A stretch of 64,000 bases of DNA from TWA4 sp034086685 (GCA_034086685.1 JAXDZY010000020.1:1-64000), one strand, 5' to 3'. Positions 53,213 through 62,172 are shown, counted from the stretch's first letter. Notes: a model not told the origin generated them from the letters alone. A program made the numbers and translations.

Positions 53213-54613
53213 TCAACGGATAATATCCTGAATATCGTAAAATCCGGTATGCGTGGTGACAATAATTACCGTGTCTCCCGCCAGGATGCAGTCATCACCG
53301 CCGGGAATTATGATCTGGCCATCCCGGTTGATGCAGGTAACCAGAAGGTTATCTTTCAGTTCCAGCTCCTTTAATGGCTTCCCTGTAAGTCCGGACTCTC
53401 CGCTCACACGGAATTCAATAGCTTCCACACGGTGATCAAACATATGGTACAATGTCTCCACATTACTGTCCATGGATGCAGTCAGTGCCCGTACATAGGC
53501 TATGATAGCTTCCGCCGTAATATACTTGGGGTAAACAACACTGCCCAGATCCAGACGGGCCAGCACATCATGAAATGTGATCCGGTTGATTTTCGTAATA
53601 ACCTTGGCTTTTGACACCTCTTTTGCATGAAGTGTCAGAAGGATATTTTCTTCGTCTATACCGGTCAGAGGGACAAATGCCTCCACATTTTCAAGTCCTT
53701 CTTCCTTCAGAAGTTCTTCTTTTGTACCGTCCCCATTGATGATGATTGCCCTGGGAAGCAGAATGCTCAGCTCTTCACAGCGATCCTGCCGTGATTCGAT
53801 GATCTTCACACCAATTCCCACTTCCAGAAGCTGTTTGGCAAGATAATAAGAAGATTTACCTCCGCCGATGAGCAGTGCATCTCTGACACGGTGAGTCTGG
53901 ATTCCTATTCTCTCCAGAAATTCCGCAGAATCCTTCGCTGAGGCAATGAAAGAAACCACATCACCCGATTTCAGTACAAAATTACCGCCGGGTATCTGCA
54001 CCTCGCTGCCCCGCTCCACTGCGCAGACCAGAATATCCTTTGCAGCGCTCCGCCCCAGTACAGCCAGACTCTGTCCGTCCAGCACATTGCCCTCAGGTAC
54101 TTTGATCCGCACCATCTCCGCCCGGCCGCGGGCAAAGGTGTTTACGCTCAATGCTGCAGGCAGATACAGTACGCGGGCGATCTCATTGGCCGCCTCCAGC
54201 TCGGGGTTGATGATCATGGCCAGCTCCAGCCGTTCCTGAAGATAATTGATCTCATCGCTGTAATCAGGGTTCCGTACACGGGCAATAGCCGCGCAGTTAC
54301 CCACCCGTTTGGCCACAGTACAGGTCAGCAGGTTCAGTTCATCAGAATCTGTTACGGAAATAATCAGATCCGCTTTCTCAATACCTGCTTCCATCTGTAC
54401 ACTGTAACTGGCCCCGTTTCCAACAAGTCCCATTACATCATACAGATCCGTCAATGCCTGCACCCGCGATGCACTTTTATCAATAACCGCAATATCATGT
54501 CCCTCTTTGCAAAGCTGCTCTGTCAGCGTGGTGCCCACCTTGCCGCAGCCCACAATAATAATATTCAATCCTCTGGGGGCCTGTTTTGCAGGCTTTTTCC
54601 ATTTTTCAAACAT
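53213..54613 (-). CDS. trkA: Trk system potassium transporter regulatory protein TrkA
   Basis: The 466-residue protein has two tandem RCK units. The first begins LNIIIVGCGKVGTTLTEQL, a nucleotide-binding Rossmann fold, and is followed by a TrkA-C domain. The second begins ALLIGGGKSSYYLAKQL and is followed by another TrkA-C. It gates TrkH in response to nucleotide binding. The ATG at 54613 has GGGAAGGA directly upstream; the longer frame to 54649 would overlap murI. It is 12 bp before trkH. Confidence 0.93.
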   Translation of the reverse strand: MFEKWKKPAKQAPRGLNIIIVGCGKVGTTLTEQLCKEGHDIAVIDKSASRVQALTDLYDVMGLVGNGASYSVQMEAGIEKADLIISVTDSDELNLLTCTVAKRVGNCAAIARVRNPDYSDEINYLQERLELAMIINPELEAANEIARVLYLPAALSVNTFARGRAEMVRIKVPEGNVLDGQSLAVLGRSAAKDILVCAVERGSEVQIPGGNFVLKSGDVVSFIASAKDSAEFLERIGIQTHRVRDALLIGGGKSSYYLAKQLLEVGIGVKIIESRQDRCEELSILLPRAIIINGDGTKEELLKEEGLENVEAFVPLTGIDEENILLTLHAKEVSKAKVITKINRITFHDVLARLDLGSVVYPKYITAEAIIAYVRALTASMDSNVETLYHMFDHRVEAIEFRVSGESGLTGKPLKELELKDNLLVTCINRDGQIIIPGGDDCILAGDTVIIVTTHTGFYDIQDIIR

Positions 54614-54641
54614 AATCCTTCCCTCCAGCTGTTCTCCCATA

Positions 54642-55409
54642 TCAGTCATACAGCAGCTTCCGGCAAAGCCGGATGCCTTCCTCGCCTTTGCTGTTTATAA
54701 TCGTTACCTGGCCCCGTTCTTTCTGAGTATTTAAAAGCCCATGAGACTCCAGCTGACGTCTCACCTGCTTTCCCACACCCATGGCACTGTCATAAAGAAT
54801 CACATCCCGGCCGGCCACCTCCTGAATGGCTTTTCTCACAAAAGGAAAATGAGTACATCCAAGTACGATGGCATCAATTTTCTGATTCCGGTAAGGCTCA
54901 AACTGCTGCCGGAGATAATGAAGAAGCTCCGGCGAATAAATCTCCTGCCGTTCCACAAAACGCACGATCTCAGGGCAGGGCAGAGAAATGATCTCCGCCT
55001 GATCTTTATACAGATTCTTCAGATTCTGAAATTTCTGCTCTTTCAAAGTAAAAGGGGTAGCCATTACAATAATCCGTGAATGCTCTCTGTGCAGAACCGC
55101 GGGCTTTAAAGCCGGTTCCAGACCGATCATGGGGATATGCGGATATTTTTCCCTTAACTGTACGATAGCTGCAGCAGTTGCCGTATTACAGGCCACAACA
55201 ATGGCCTTGCATCCCCGCTCCAGAAGCAGTGCCACGTTATCCATGGTCAGTCTTCTGATCTCCTCTCTGCTCTTTTCTCCGTAAGGAGCATTGGCCGAAT
55301 CGCCAAAGTACATAAAATTCTCATAAGGCATAAACTCCACCAGGGCTTTCAGAATGCTGATTCCACCCACACCGGAGTCCAGTACACCTACAGGTTTTTC
55401 TGTCATCAT
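54642..55409 (-). CDS. murI: glutamate racemase
   Basis: A 255-residue enzyme making D-glutamate for peptidoglycan. The two catalytic cysteines are in VVACNTATAAAI and VLGCTHFPFV. It opens VGVLDSGVGGISIL. Length is normal. It is upstream of trkA on the same strand, with a 28-bp gap. The ATG at 55409 (or the next codon) follows AAGGTGA. Confidence 0.95.
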   Translation of the reverse strand: MMTEKPVGVLDSGVGGISILKALVEFMPYENFMYFGDSANAPYGEKSREEIRRLTMDNVALLLERGCKAIVVACNTATAAAIVQLREKYPHIPMIGLEPALKPAVLHREHSRIIVMATPFTLKEQKFQNLKNLYKDQAEIISLPCPEIVRFVERQEIYSPELLHYLRQQFEPYRNQKIDAIVLGCTHFPFVRKAIQEVAGRDVILYDSAMGVGKQVRRQLESHGLLNTQKERGQVTIINSKGEEGIRLCRKLLYD

Positions 55410-55603
55410 GTATGTCACCTTTTGTCAATTATTCCGGTTGTTTCGCATCTCCCTTTTCCATGGGAAAAACTGCTTATATCATAAAACAAATAGCTGTGTT
55501 TTTCAAGTAAAGAAAGCCTGAATCCCCTTGCTTTCAGAAAGATCCAACGATATACTTGACTGTATCCGTCCGCACGGACAAATCTACTGACAAGGAGGCA
55601 TGT

Positions 55604-56023
55604 ATGTCCAGAAAAAATATTCCCCTGGATAAACAGGAAAAATATACGTTTCAGGAATTTACGGAAATCATTGCGGCTCTGCGGGCTCCCGACGGCTGTC
55701 CCTGGGATCGGGAACAGACCTTTGAGTCCATGAAAAAATATCTGGCAGATGAAACACAGGAGGTTTTCCAGGCAGTGGACCGGAAAGATCCTGATAATCT
55801 CTGCGAAGAACTGGGTGATGTGCTGCTGGAGGTTCTTCTTTACAGCCAGATCGCAAAGGATCAGGGTCTGTTTGATATTTCCGATGTAATCGACACCATC
55901 AGCCGGAAAATGATCCGGAGACATCCACATGTATTTGCCGGTGTGACAGTATCATCTCAGGAAGAACAGAAAGCCATGTGGGAAGAAATCAAAAGACAGG
56001 AAAAAGCACTGAAAAAGCATTGA
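55604..56023 (+). CDS. MazG-family nucleoside triphosphate pyrophosphohydrolase
   Basis: The 139-residue protein contains one MazG NTP-PPase domain: LRAPDGCPWDREQTFESMKKYLADE and CEELGDVLLEVLLYSQIA with the metal-binding EEXXD residues. Many MazG proteins have two such domains or an N-terminal methylase domain; this is a single-domain form. It removes aberrant or excess NTPs. It starts the cluster with hup, yabO, yabP, yabQ and divIC, as in other Firmicutes. AAGGAGG precedes the ATG at 55604. Confidence 0.92.
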   Translation: MSRKNIPLDKQEKYTFQEFTEIIAALRAPDGCPWDREQTFESMKKYLADETQEVFQAVDRKDPDNLCEELGDVLLEVLLYSQIAKDQGLFDISDVIDTISRKMIRRHPHVFAGVTVSSQEEQKAMWEEIKRQEKALKKH

Positions 56024-56092
56024 AAAACTGCTCCCGGACTGCTGTAAAATCACTGAAAAACCGCATAAACATCCCCTGAATCCAACAAAACC

Positions 56093-56121
56093 TTGACAAA
56101 CCCGGCATAACAGTATATAAA
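56093..56121 (+). promoter_or_regulatory. sigma-A promoter of the HU gene
   Basis: TTGACA (56093–56098) and TATAAA (56116–56121) with 17-bp spacing lie about 170 bp before the start codon. The long leader has a GTGCCCCTTAAGGTGCAC hairpin near 56238–56255, which may control HU translation. Confidence 0.75.
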
Positions 56122-56290
56122 GTAATAGCAGAATATGAGCCTGTGGCCAACTGTCCGCTTCTATGGACATATGCGGGCTTTGTACACATGTGAAACTGAC
56201 CGGATGACACAGTATGTCTGCCGGGTATCCATTCACACGTGCCCCTTAAGGTGCACACTATATTACTATATCACGAGGGAGTGTATATCC

Positions 56291-56566
56291 ATGAAAAAAG
56301 CAGAACTGATCGCAGCAATGGCTGCAAAAGCAGGTATCAAGAAAACCGATGCACAGAAAGCGTTAGATGCATTTATTGAAGTTGTCAGCGAAGAGCTGGC
56401 AGCAGGCGAAAAAGTACAGCTTACAGGCTTTGGTACATTTGAAGTAGCTGAAAGAGCAGCAAGAGAAGGCAGAAACCCTCAGAGTGGTGAAACCATGATG
56501 ATTGCCGCTTCCAAATCTCCCAAATTCAAAGCCGGCAAAGTATTAAAGGACAAAGTAAACGCATAA
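56291..56566 (+). CDS. hup: HU family DNA-binding protein
   Basis: A 91-residue nucleoid protein. MKKAELIAAMAAKAGIKKTDA and the GFGTFEVAERAAREGRNPQSGE arm region are typical of HU. It bends and compacts DNA. The ATG at 56291 follows a GAGGGAG site. A strong promoter and a long leader point to high, regulated expression. The S4-domain gene follows. Confidence 0.96.
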   Translation: MKKAELIAAMAAKAGIKKTDAQKALDAFIEVVSEELAAGEKVQLTGFGTFEVAERAAREGRNPQSGETMMIAASKSPKFKAGKVLKDKVNA

Positions 56567-56623
56567 TCCTGTCTGTTCCCGTTGCATGGGAAGCAGATTT
56601 TTGCAGAACAGGTAAGGGATTTT

Positions 56624-56863
56624 ATGAGACTTGACAAGTATTTGAAAGTGTCGCGGCTGATCAAACGCCGCACCGTGGCCAATGAAGCCTGCGATGCAGG
56701 CCGTGTAATCGTCAACGGCAAACCGGTCAAAGCCTCCTACAACGTGAAAGAAGGCGATGAACTGGAGATTCTTTTCGGAACCCGTTCCGTAAAAGTACGT
56801 ATTCTGAATGTTCAGGAAACAGTAAAAAAAGAAGAAGCCGCTGAATTATATGAATATATTTAA
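56624..56863 (+). CDS. rqcP: S4-domain RNA-binding protein, RqcP (YabO)
   Basis: The 79-residue protein is little more than an S4 RNA-binding domain: MRLDKYLKVSRLIKRRTVANEACDAGRVIVNG. It matches RqcP (YabO/HslR-type), a factor of ribosome-associated quality control that supports C-terminal alanine tailing. It belongs to the conserved order mazG–hup–yabO–yabP–yabQ–divIC. The start at 56624 has a GGTAAGGGA site. Confidence 0.9.
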   Translation: MRLDKYLKVSRLIKRRTVANEACDAGRVIVNGKPVKASYNVKEGDELEILFGTRSVKVRILNVQETVKKEEAAELYEYI

Positions 56864-56948
56864 CAGCCCGGCCGTTAAACATATTCACTGCATATCTCCT
56901 GCCTTTTGCTCATACAATAGTCTGAGCGATATGGCAGGAGTTCTTTTT

Positions 56949-57236
56949 ATGGCAGATTCCACTGCTACCGCGCGCCGCGGACACCGGATTTTAGTGACTG
57001 ACCGCGCCTGGATGCAGATCAGCGGTGTGCTGGAGGTTATTTCTTTTGATACGGAAGAAATTATTCTGGACACGGAAGAGGGACGTATGCGCATCACCGG
57101 TACCGGTCTGCAGGTAAAGCAGCTGGTCATTGAATCCGGTGACCTGGAAATCGAGGGACGTCCCGACAGCATCACCTATACCGATATGAAAAAACCGGTG
57201 ACAACCTCTTCTGTTTTTTCCAGGATATTCCGCTGA
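56949..57236 (+). CDS. yabP: sporulation protein YabP
   Basis: A 95-residue protein of the YabP/YqfC family: RGHRILVTDRAWMQISGVLEV, then DTEEIILDTEEGRMRITGTGLQVKQLVIESGDLEIEG. It is needed for spore coat or cortex assembly in Bacillus. The gene ends 1 nt into yabQ (TGATG). The ATG at 56949 has AGGAG upstream. Confidence 0.93.
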   Translation: MADSTATARRGHRILVTDRAWMQISGVLEVISFDTEEIILDTEEGRMRITGTGLQVKQLVIESGDLEIEGRPDSITYTDMKKPVTTSSVFSRIFR

Positions 57237-57595
57237 TGGCAGACTTCATCCTGTCTCAGTCATCTTCATTCCTGGCATTCTTCTGCTGCGGGATCTGCGC
57301 CGCCGCTTTCTATGATTTCTTCCGGTTTCTAAGAAGACTGCTGCCTCACAGCAGTATGGCAGCTTCCATGGAGGATGTTTTCTTCTGGCTTGCAGCAGGC
57401 ATCGCCATATTCCGGCTTCTTGTGCTGTTTCAATCCGGCAGACTGCGCATTTTTCTTCCGATTGCGTTTCTTCTCGGCAGCGGATTGTGGCTGATCAGCT
57501 TCAGCCGTCTGTTCCTGGGACCCATCTGCAGTTTTTTTCTTTTTCTGAAAGAAAATATTAAGAATCTTCAGAAGAATCTTAAAAAGCATTCATAA
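57236..57595 (+). CDS. yabQ: sporulation protein YabQ
   Basis: A 119-residue membrane protein with three or four membrane segments, matching YabQ: CCGICAAAFYDFFRFLRR, MEDVFFWLAAGIAIFRLLV, and a charged C-terminus. YabQ is made in the mother cell and needed for the spore cortex. It is translationally coupled to yabP and is followed by divIC. Confidence 0.9.
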   Translation: MADFILSQSSSFLAFFCCGICAAAFYDFFRFLRRLLPHSSMAASMEDVFFWLAAGIAIFRLLVLFQSGRLRIFLPIAFLLGSGLWLISFSRLFLGPICSFFLFLKENIKNLQKNLKKHS

Positions 57596-57670
57596 AAATT
57601 TCACTTGAAAAATCAAGGCATATGGTCTACACTGAATAAAGAATCAGGGAAAAGAAAGGAAGGAAGCCTG

Positions 57671-58009
57671 ATGGAAACAAGCAGAAAAAAACCTCGTAAA
57701 AGATACGCCCGCAGAACTTCAGCGAAAGAGCAGAAAAAGAGGCTACAGCTTACTTTCGCAGGCATTGGACTGATACTGATACTGGCTGCAGGTATCCTCG
57801 GATCCCAGACGCTCCGGCTCAATCAGCAGAAAGCTGCATACACAGCACAGGTTGAGCAGCTGCAGTCGGATATTGAAGACGAAGAAAACCGCAATGAAGA
57901 ACTTCTTAAGAAGAAACTCGAAGTCACATCCGATACTTATATTGAATCTGAAGCCCGCAAGAGACTTGGTCTTGTCCGCGAGGATGAAATACTGATCAAG
58001 CGTAAATAA
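57671..58009 (+). CDS. divIC: septum formation initiator family protein (DivIC)
   Basis: The 112-residue protein has a basic cytoplasmic N-terminus (SRKKPRKRYARRT), one membrane segment (about 37–57) and an external coiled coil (about 60–95). The C-terminal KKLEVTSDTYIESEARKRLGLV is the DivIC/FtsL signature. It works in the divisome with FtsL and DivIB. The ATG at 57671 has AAGGAAGG upstream. It completes the yabO–yabP–yabQ–divIC order. Confidence 0.92.
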   Translation: METSRKKPRKRYARRTSAKEQKKRLQLTFAGIGLILILAAGILGSQTLRLNQQKAAYTAQVEQLQSDIEDEENRNEELLKKKLEVTSDTYIESEARKRLGLVREDEILIKRK

Positions 58010-58034
58010 CAATCCAATACATGGAGGTACACAC

Positions 58035-58343
58035 ATGAGCGATAAGCCCGATGTTTTTGAAGGAGAGGATCCCGATAACATTTATGTTCTGAACGATGAA
58101 GACGGCAACAGCTGCCGCTTTCTGTTTCTGGATCTGATCGATTACAAGGAACGTGAATATGTAGTTCTGCTTTCCGAAGAGGAAGCAGCCAAAGAAGAAA
58201 GTGATGTGGACATTCTTGAGGTTGTACCTGATGAGAACAACGCGGAGCTGGAAAATTATCTTCCTGTGGAGGATGAGCGTGTAATCGAAGCTGTTTTCGA
58301 GATTTTTGCCAGAAACAACAGGGATTCTCTTGATTTCTGTTAA
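58035..58343 (+). CDS. DUF1292-type small acidic protein
   Basis: The 102-residue acidic protein begins with a DUF1292-like domain: NIYVLNDEDGNSCRFLFLDLIDYKEREYVVLL. A glutamate-rich middle and an EAVFEIFA terminal helix follow. DUF1292 proteins (YrzB type) are of unknown function. It is the last gene of the divIC cluster, 25 bp behind. GGAGG lies upstream of the ATG. Confidence 0.8.
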   Translation: MSDKPDVFEGEDPDNIYVLNDEDGNSCRFLFLDLIDYKEREYVVLLSEEEAAKEESDVDILEVVPDENNAELENYLPVEDERVIEAVFEIFARNNRDSLDFC

Positions 58344-58351
58344 GCTTTCAT

Positions 58352-58391
58352 ACAGGCCTGTCCCGGCATAATCAGATGCCAGGCAGGCCTG
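58352..58391. terminator. hairpin between the DUF1292 gene and the MATE gene
   Basis: ACAGGCCTG pairs with CAGGCCTGT and an inner GGCAT pairs with ATGCC. There is no T run. It probably helps to separate the convergent genes. Confidence 0.5.
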
Positions 58392-58399
58392 TCCGTCAT

Positions 58400-59755
58400 T
58401 TACTGAAGTTTTTGAAGCTTTTTCACAGTCATCCTGAAGTACAGGTACATGACAGTTCCTGTCAGAAACCAGGTCACAGGATACAACGCGGCAATTCCCT
58501 GTATCTCATGATAGAAATGCATGACCACTGTTAACAGAACCACCCGCAGGAAGCACATATGCCACAGCACGATTCCCATGGGTACCACAGCACTTCCAAG
58601 CCCTCTGACCGCGCCTGCAGACACCTCCAGCAGCACATACAGCCAGTACAGAGGAAAAGTGATCCGTATGACCTTCATACCTTCACTGATCACTCCCGGA
58701 TCGGAATTAAACAGACTGATGATAAAGGAACCTCCTGTCATCATAGCCATTCCCATAACAAAAATCAGTGCTGCTCCTGCCAGAATACAGAAACGGGTTC
58801 CCTCCTGGATCCTGTCAAATCTCCTGGCTCCGTAATTCTGTCCCGCAAAGGTGGTCATTGTCTGACCCAGAGCCAGAACAGGCAGATACAGAATCAGCTC
58901 GATTCTGAAATACACGGTAAATGCCGCAATGGAATTTACCCCCAGACTGTTAATGTAATACTGCACCACCATATTGGACAGGGTGATCACCGAAGCCTGA
59001 ACACCGGCCGGAACACCGATCTTCAGAATTTTTTTCAGATAATCTCCCCTCAGACAGATTCCTGCAGGCCTCAGTCTGCAGCCCGAATCACCTTTCATAA
59101 GATAATAAACAGTAACCGCCATGGCCGCCGTCTGTGAAAATGCGGTTGCGGCAGCGGCTCCGGCAATTCCCCATTGAAATACCACAATAAACAGGGCATC
59201 CACTATGACATTTACGATGCAGCCGAAAAACTGCGCCCTGGTAGGAACAGAGGAATTTCCCAGAGCCCGGCAGATACCGGCAGCCATATTGTAGCCGATC
59301 ATGGATATGGTACTGCAAAAATAAATCCGGATATACTGAACCGCCATGGGCATAATGGATTCCGGTGTATTCATCAGGCGCAGAATCGAAGGGGACAGGG
59401 TAATACCGGTCACAATCAGGACAATTCCGCCCAGCAGACTGAGTCCCGCCGCCGTATGCACCAGATGATCCAGTTCTGTCTCTTCTTTTCTTCCGAAATA
59501 TTGTGCCGCCAGTACATTCACTCCCAGAGAAAGTCCCGTAAAAAAATTCACCATACAGGTAACGATCAGAGAGCTGGCTCCGATGGCAGCTGACGCCTCT
59601 TTTCCAAGAAAATTACCCACAAAGAGCAGATCCACCGTGCTGTACATCTGCTGAATCAGACTGGAAATCAAAAGCGGCAGCGCAAATAAAAGTATCTGCC
59701 GGGGAATACTTCCCCGGGTCAGGTCCATTGAAAAATTTTTCTTCTGTTGTTTCAT
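58400..59755 (-). CDS. MATE family efflux transporter (second in the window)
   Basis: A 451-residue polytopic protein. RGSIPRQILLFALPLLISSLIQQMYSTVDLLFVGNFLG is a typical MATE opening, and a second half repeats the pattern. About twelve membrane segments are visible. It would export drugs or toxic metabolites. It differs clearly from the transporter at 7177–8571. No strong ribosome binding site precedes the ATG at 59755 (AAGAGA only). Four imperfect direct repeats lie upstream. Confidence 0.87.
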   Translation of the reverse strand: MKQQKKNFSMDLTRGSIPRQILLFALPLLISSLIQQMYSTVDLLFVGNFLGKEASAAIGASSLIVTCMVNFFTGLSLGVNVLAAQYFGRKEETELDHLVHTAAGLSLLGGIVLIVTGITLSPSILRLMNTPESIMPMAVQYIRIYFCSTISMIGYNMAAGICRALGNSSVPTRAQFFGCIVNVIVDALFIVVFQWGIAGAAAATAFSQTAAMAVTVYYLMKGDSGCRLRPAGICLRGDYLKKILKIGVPAGVQASVITLSNMVVQYYINSLGVNSIAAFTVYFRIELILYLPVLALGQTMTTFAGQNYGARRFDRIQEGTRFCILAGAALIFVMGMAMMTGGSFIISLFNSDPGVISEGMKVIRITFPLYWLYVLLEVSAGAVRGLGSAVVPMGIVLWHMCFLRVVLLTVVMHFYHEIQGIAALYPVTWFLTGTVMYLYFRMTVKKLQKLQ

Positions 59756-59803
59756 GTTTCTTTTTCTCTTTTCTGCATATTACGGTAACGGATGGCCGCT
59801 GCC

Positions 59804-59880
59804 GTTTCGTTTTATAGTTGTCGTTTCATTTTACAGTTGTCGTTCTGTTTCATAATAATTGTCGGTTTTATATAGTTGTC
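59804..59880. repeat. four imperfect direct repeats (17–22 bp) before the second MATE gene
   Basis: On the minus strand units begin GACAACT(A/G)TAAAA or a close variant (GACAACTATATAAAACC, GACAATTATTATGAAAC…, GACAACTGTAAAATGAAAC, GACAACTATAAAACGAAAC). They fill most of the 112-bp gap after the DUF362 gene. They may be operators or overlapping -10 boxes for the MATE gene. Confidence 0.8.
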
Positions 59881-60986
59881 TTTTCAATATACGATTTCAG
59901 GAAACTGTACATTTCATCTTCCGCAGGCGGACACCCCGGCAGATGCCGGTCAAAATGCCGGGTACAGTTTCCCACTCCCAGTTCTCCTGTTTTTCCCTTA
60001 TATCCCTGGCCAATGCAGATCTTTTTGTCAAGCTTCTCAAGAAGTCCTTCCTCCTGAAGCCGGTTCAGCGCAGGCATCAGGGAACCGTAACAGGCACTGC
60101 AGGATTCCACATCCTCTGCTGCTTCTGCCAGCAGAAGGGCTTTTCCGGCCGAGGACAGATCCATATCACAAACCGGTTCGTTTAATTCCGTAACACGGGC
60201 ATTAGAAATATCCATACTTCCGCAGCCGCAGTCTGCGGCAAATCCGATATACGGCACCTCTTCCACCGGTATCTGCAGAAGTCTGCAGCACCAGGCATCG
60301 CAGAGGACCGGATCTGCTGCTGCTATCAGGCGATCCTGCTGTATCGGATTGCCTCCGTCTTCAAAGCTCAGATCCCCGCAGATGCTGTCCACCAGAATAA
60401 AATCCTGATGAATCCCCGCAGACAGGTGTCCTATGGGTTCATGCAGCCCCATGCGGTGAAATGCGCGTTTCTGAGAATCCGGCAGAAGACCCTTCATATT
60501 TTTCAGTGCACAGGTCATCCGCGTCTGACAATGACCCTTTAATACCGGTACATTGATCAGAAAATCCACCTGCAGTGACGGCTCACACACCTTCAGCTTC
60601 ATCCCGGCACATTCTATTTCCACAGCAGCTGCTTTCTTCATATCCTGAAGCTCCACCTGATACCTGACCGCCAGATCGTAATAGCCGCACAGATCAAATG
60701 CGTCTTCTGTCCGGTCTCCCACCCAGGAGCTTTCCATAATAACAAGATTCTCATACCCGTGCTTTTTCAGATACAGAATCAGCCCCTCCACCACCTGCGG
60801 ATGAGTTGTGGCACCTTCCTCTGCAGGAACAGGCGCCACCAGATTGGGCTTGATTCCGATCCTGATCCGGGATCTGCAGCATTTCTTCCGGATCATTTCA
60901 TCAAGACCGGCTCTCTCCAGAAGCTTTTCGGTCATATCCACATAATCCGTACCGTAGATCAGCATCAATTCATTTTTCTCCAACAA
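59868..60986 (-). CDS. DUF362 domain-containing protein
   Basis: The 372-residue protein has the DUF362 core: IKPNLVAPVPAEEGATTHPQVVEGL, NLVIMESSWVGDRTEDAF, LINVPVLKGHCQTRMTCALKNMKGL and DPVLCDAWCCRLLQI. A cysteine-bearing tail (CSACYGSL, GVGNCTRHF, LPGCPP) may bind a metal. The function is unknown; relatives often carry ferredoxin domains. A TTG at 60986 with GGAGGTG at 8 nt is a better start than an internal ATG. It lies upstream of the MATE gene on the same strand, separated by the repeats. Confidence 0.78.
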   Translation of the reverse strand: MLEKNELMLIYGTDYVDMTEKLLERAGLDEMIRKKCCRSRIRIGIKPNLVAPVPAEEGATTHPQVVEGLILYLKKHGYENLVIMESSWVGDRTEDAFDLCGYYDLAVRYQVELQDMKKAAAVEIECAGMKLKVCEPSLQVDFLINVPVLKGHCQTRMTCALKNMKGLLPDSQKRAFHRMGLHEPIGHLSAGIHQDFILVDSICGDLSFEDGGNPIQQDRLIAAADPVLCDAWCCRLLQIPVEEVPYIGFAADCGCGSMDISNARVTELNEPVCDMDLSSAGKALLLAEAAEDVESCSACYGSLMPALNRLQEEGLLEKLDKKICIGQGYKGKTGELGVGNCTRHFDRHLPGCPPAEDEMYSFLKSYIEKTTI

Positions 60987-61308
60987 TCATTCACCTCCCC
61001 TCTGAACAGCTACCATATTTTATCATACCGCAGTATCTCCTGTACAGTTTTCGCTTCCCATTTCTGTTTCTGCTGCCGGAAGAAATTCAAAACACAGGCC
61101 GTAATGCCCCACATTTCACAAATCATGTAATGACTTTTTCACTTTTTTATGTTACTCTTTTTATCATGGTATTTCTGTTATCCCAAAAACACGAATACAA
61201 TGAAACTGTATCGATTATCTGCAGAAAGGAGGATGGCACTGCTGCGGATCCTGTGCGGCTTTTGGATCCCCGATCCGGCCCTTTTCGGTCTTTGCGTGCC
61301 TTATCTAT
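60987..61308. other. intergenic region before the HAD gene
   Basis: No gene is called in these 322 bp. An ORF of 60 codons (61130–61312) has no ribosome binding site and overlaps the HAD start by an ATGA. A strong AAAGGAGG at about 61224–61231 touches an ATG of a 28-codon ORF with no spacer, so it is not convincing. A GGATCC…GGATCC hairpin lies between this site and the HAD start. Confidence 0.4.
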
Positions 61309-62103
61309 ATGAAATCTGAAAAAAGCGAAAACAAAAAAATCCTGAGTTTTGATCTTGATATGACTCTGGTGGATGATGAAACCAACACCATTCCTCAGAG
61401 TGCTCTGGATGCCATCAATAAAGTAAGAAATGATTATCATATCGTCATTGCTACGGGACGCGATCTGAACCTGACCGCCAACCGGTTTGTGCTGGAACAG
61501 GTTCGCCCGGAAGCATGGATTCACAATAACGGTACACAGGTCCACATCAATGGAAAATGTATATACTACCGCGAATTCGATAAAGCATTATTAAAACAAC
61601 TGCTGTCCTTCTGTCAGGAACATAAAATCTGCATATGCGCTCTTTTAAATAATGTGCAGTACAGTACCGACCCGGAAAAACTGAAGCCGATTCTGCATAT
61701 TCTGGCAGGAACAGATTCCCCCGAATGGGGCGATATCAATGACCTTCCCAATCTGCCGGTCCAGACCCTGGGGCTGGTAGGAGACGATAAACAGGCTGAA
61801 TTTATGCGTCAGGCATTTCCTCAGCTGAAATTCCCCACTGTCATCCCCGGAATCTGGTGTGATATCATGGAACCGGAAGTATCCAAAGTCCTGGGCATGC
61901 AGAAAGTCCTGGACTATTACGGCTGTACCATGGAGGATGTCATTGCTTTCGGAGACAGCATGAATGATTATGAGATTCTTTCCGCCGCGGGCTATTCCGT
62001 TGCCATGGGCAATGCAGCTGAAAAGCTGAAGGAAATAGCCGATATGGTTACCGATGATGTAGATAAAGACGGAATTGCAAAAGCACTGGAGAAACTGTGC
62101 TGA
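61309..62103 (+). CDS. Cof-type HAD hydrolase
   Basis: A 264-residue haloacid dehalogenase-like phosphatase. Motif I is LSFDLDMTLVDDET, motif II is IVIATGRDL, and motif IV is VIAFGDSMNDYEIL with the metal-binding Asp residues. A cap domain lies at about 85–190. It would dephosphorylate a sugar or nucleotide phosphate. The only in-frame ATG is at 61309, with no ribosome binding site nearby. Translation may be coupled to an upstream ORF by the ATGA overlap, or the message may be read with a distant site. Confidence 0.87.
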   Translation: MKSEKSENKKILSFDLDMTLVDDETNTIPQSALDAINKVRNDYHIVIATGRDLNLTANRFVLEQVRPEAWIHNNGTQVHINGKCIYYREFDKALLKQLLSFCQEHKICICALLNNVQYSTDPEKLKPILHILAGTDSPEWGDINDLPNLPVQTLGLVGDDKQAEFMRQAFPQLKFPTVIPGIWCDIMEPEVSKVLGMQKVLDYYGCTMEDVIAFGDSMNDYEILSAAGYSVAMGNAAEKLKEIADMVTDDVDKDGIAKALEKLC

Positions 62104-62143
62104 TACTCAGAGCATAATTATACACTGAATTTGCATAAATCTG

Positions 62144-62172
62144 TGGACAAATGTATTTTTGCGTGTTATACT
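62144..62172 (+). promoter_or_regulatory. sigma-A promoter of the amino-acid ABC operon
   Basis: TGGACA (62144–62149) and TATACT (62167–62172) with 17-bp spacing. The predicted start site (about 62179) is just in front of the hairpin at 62184–62226. Confidence 0.7.
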
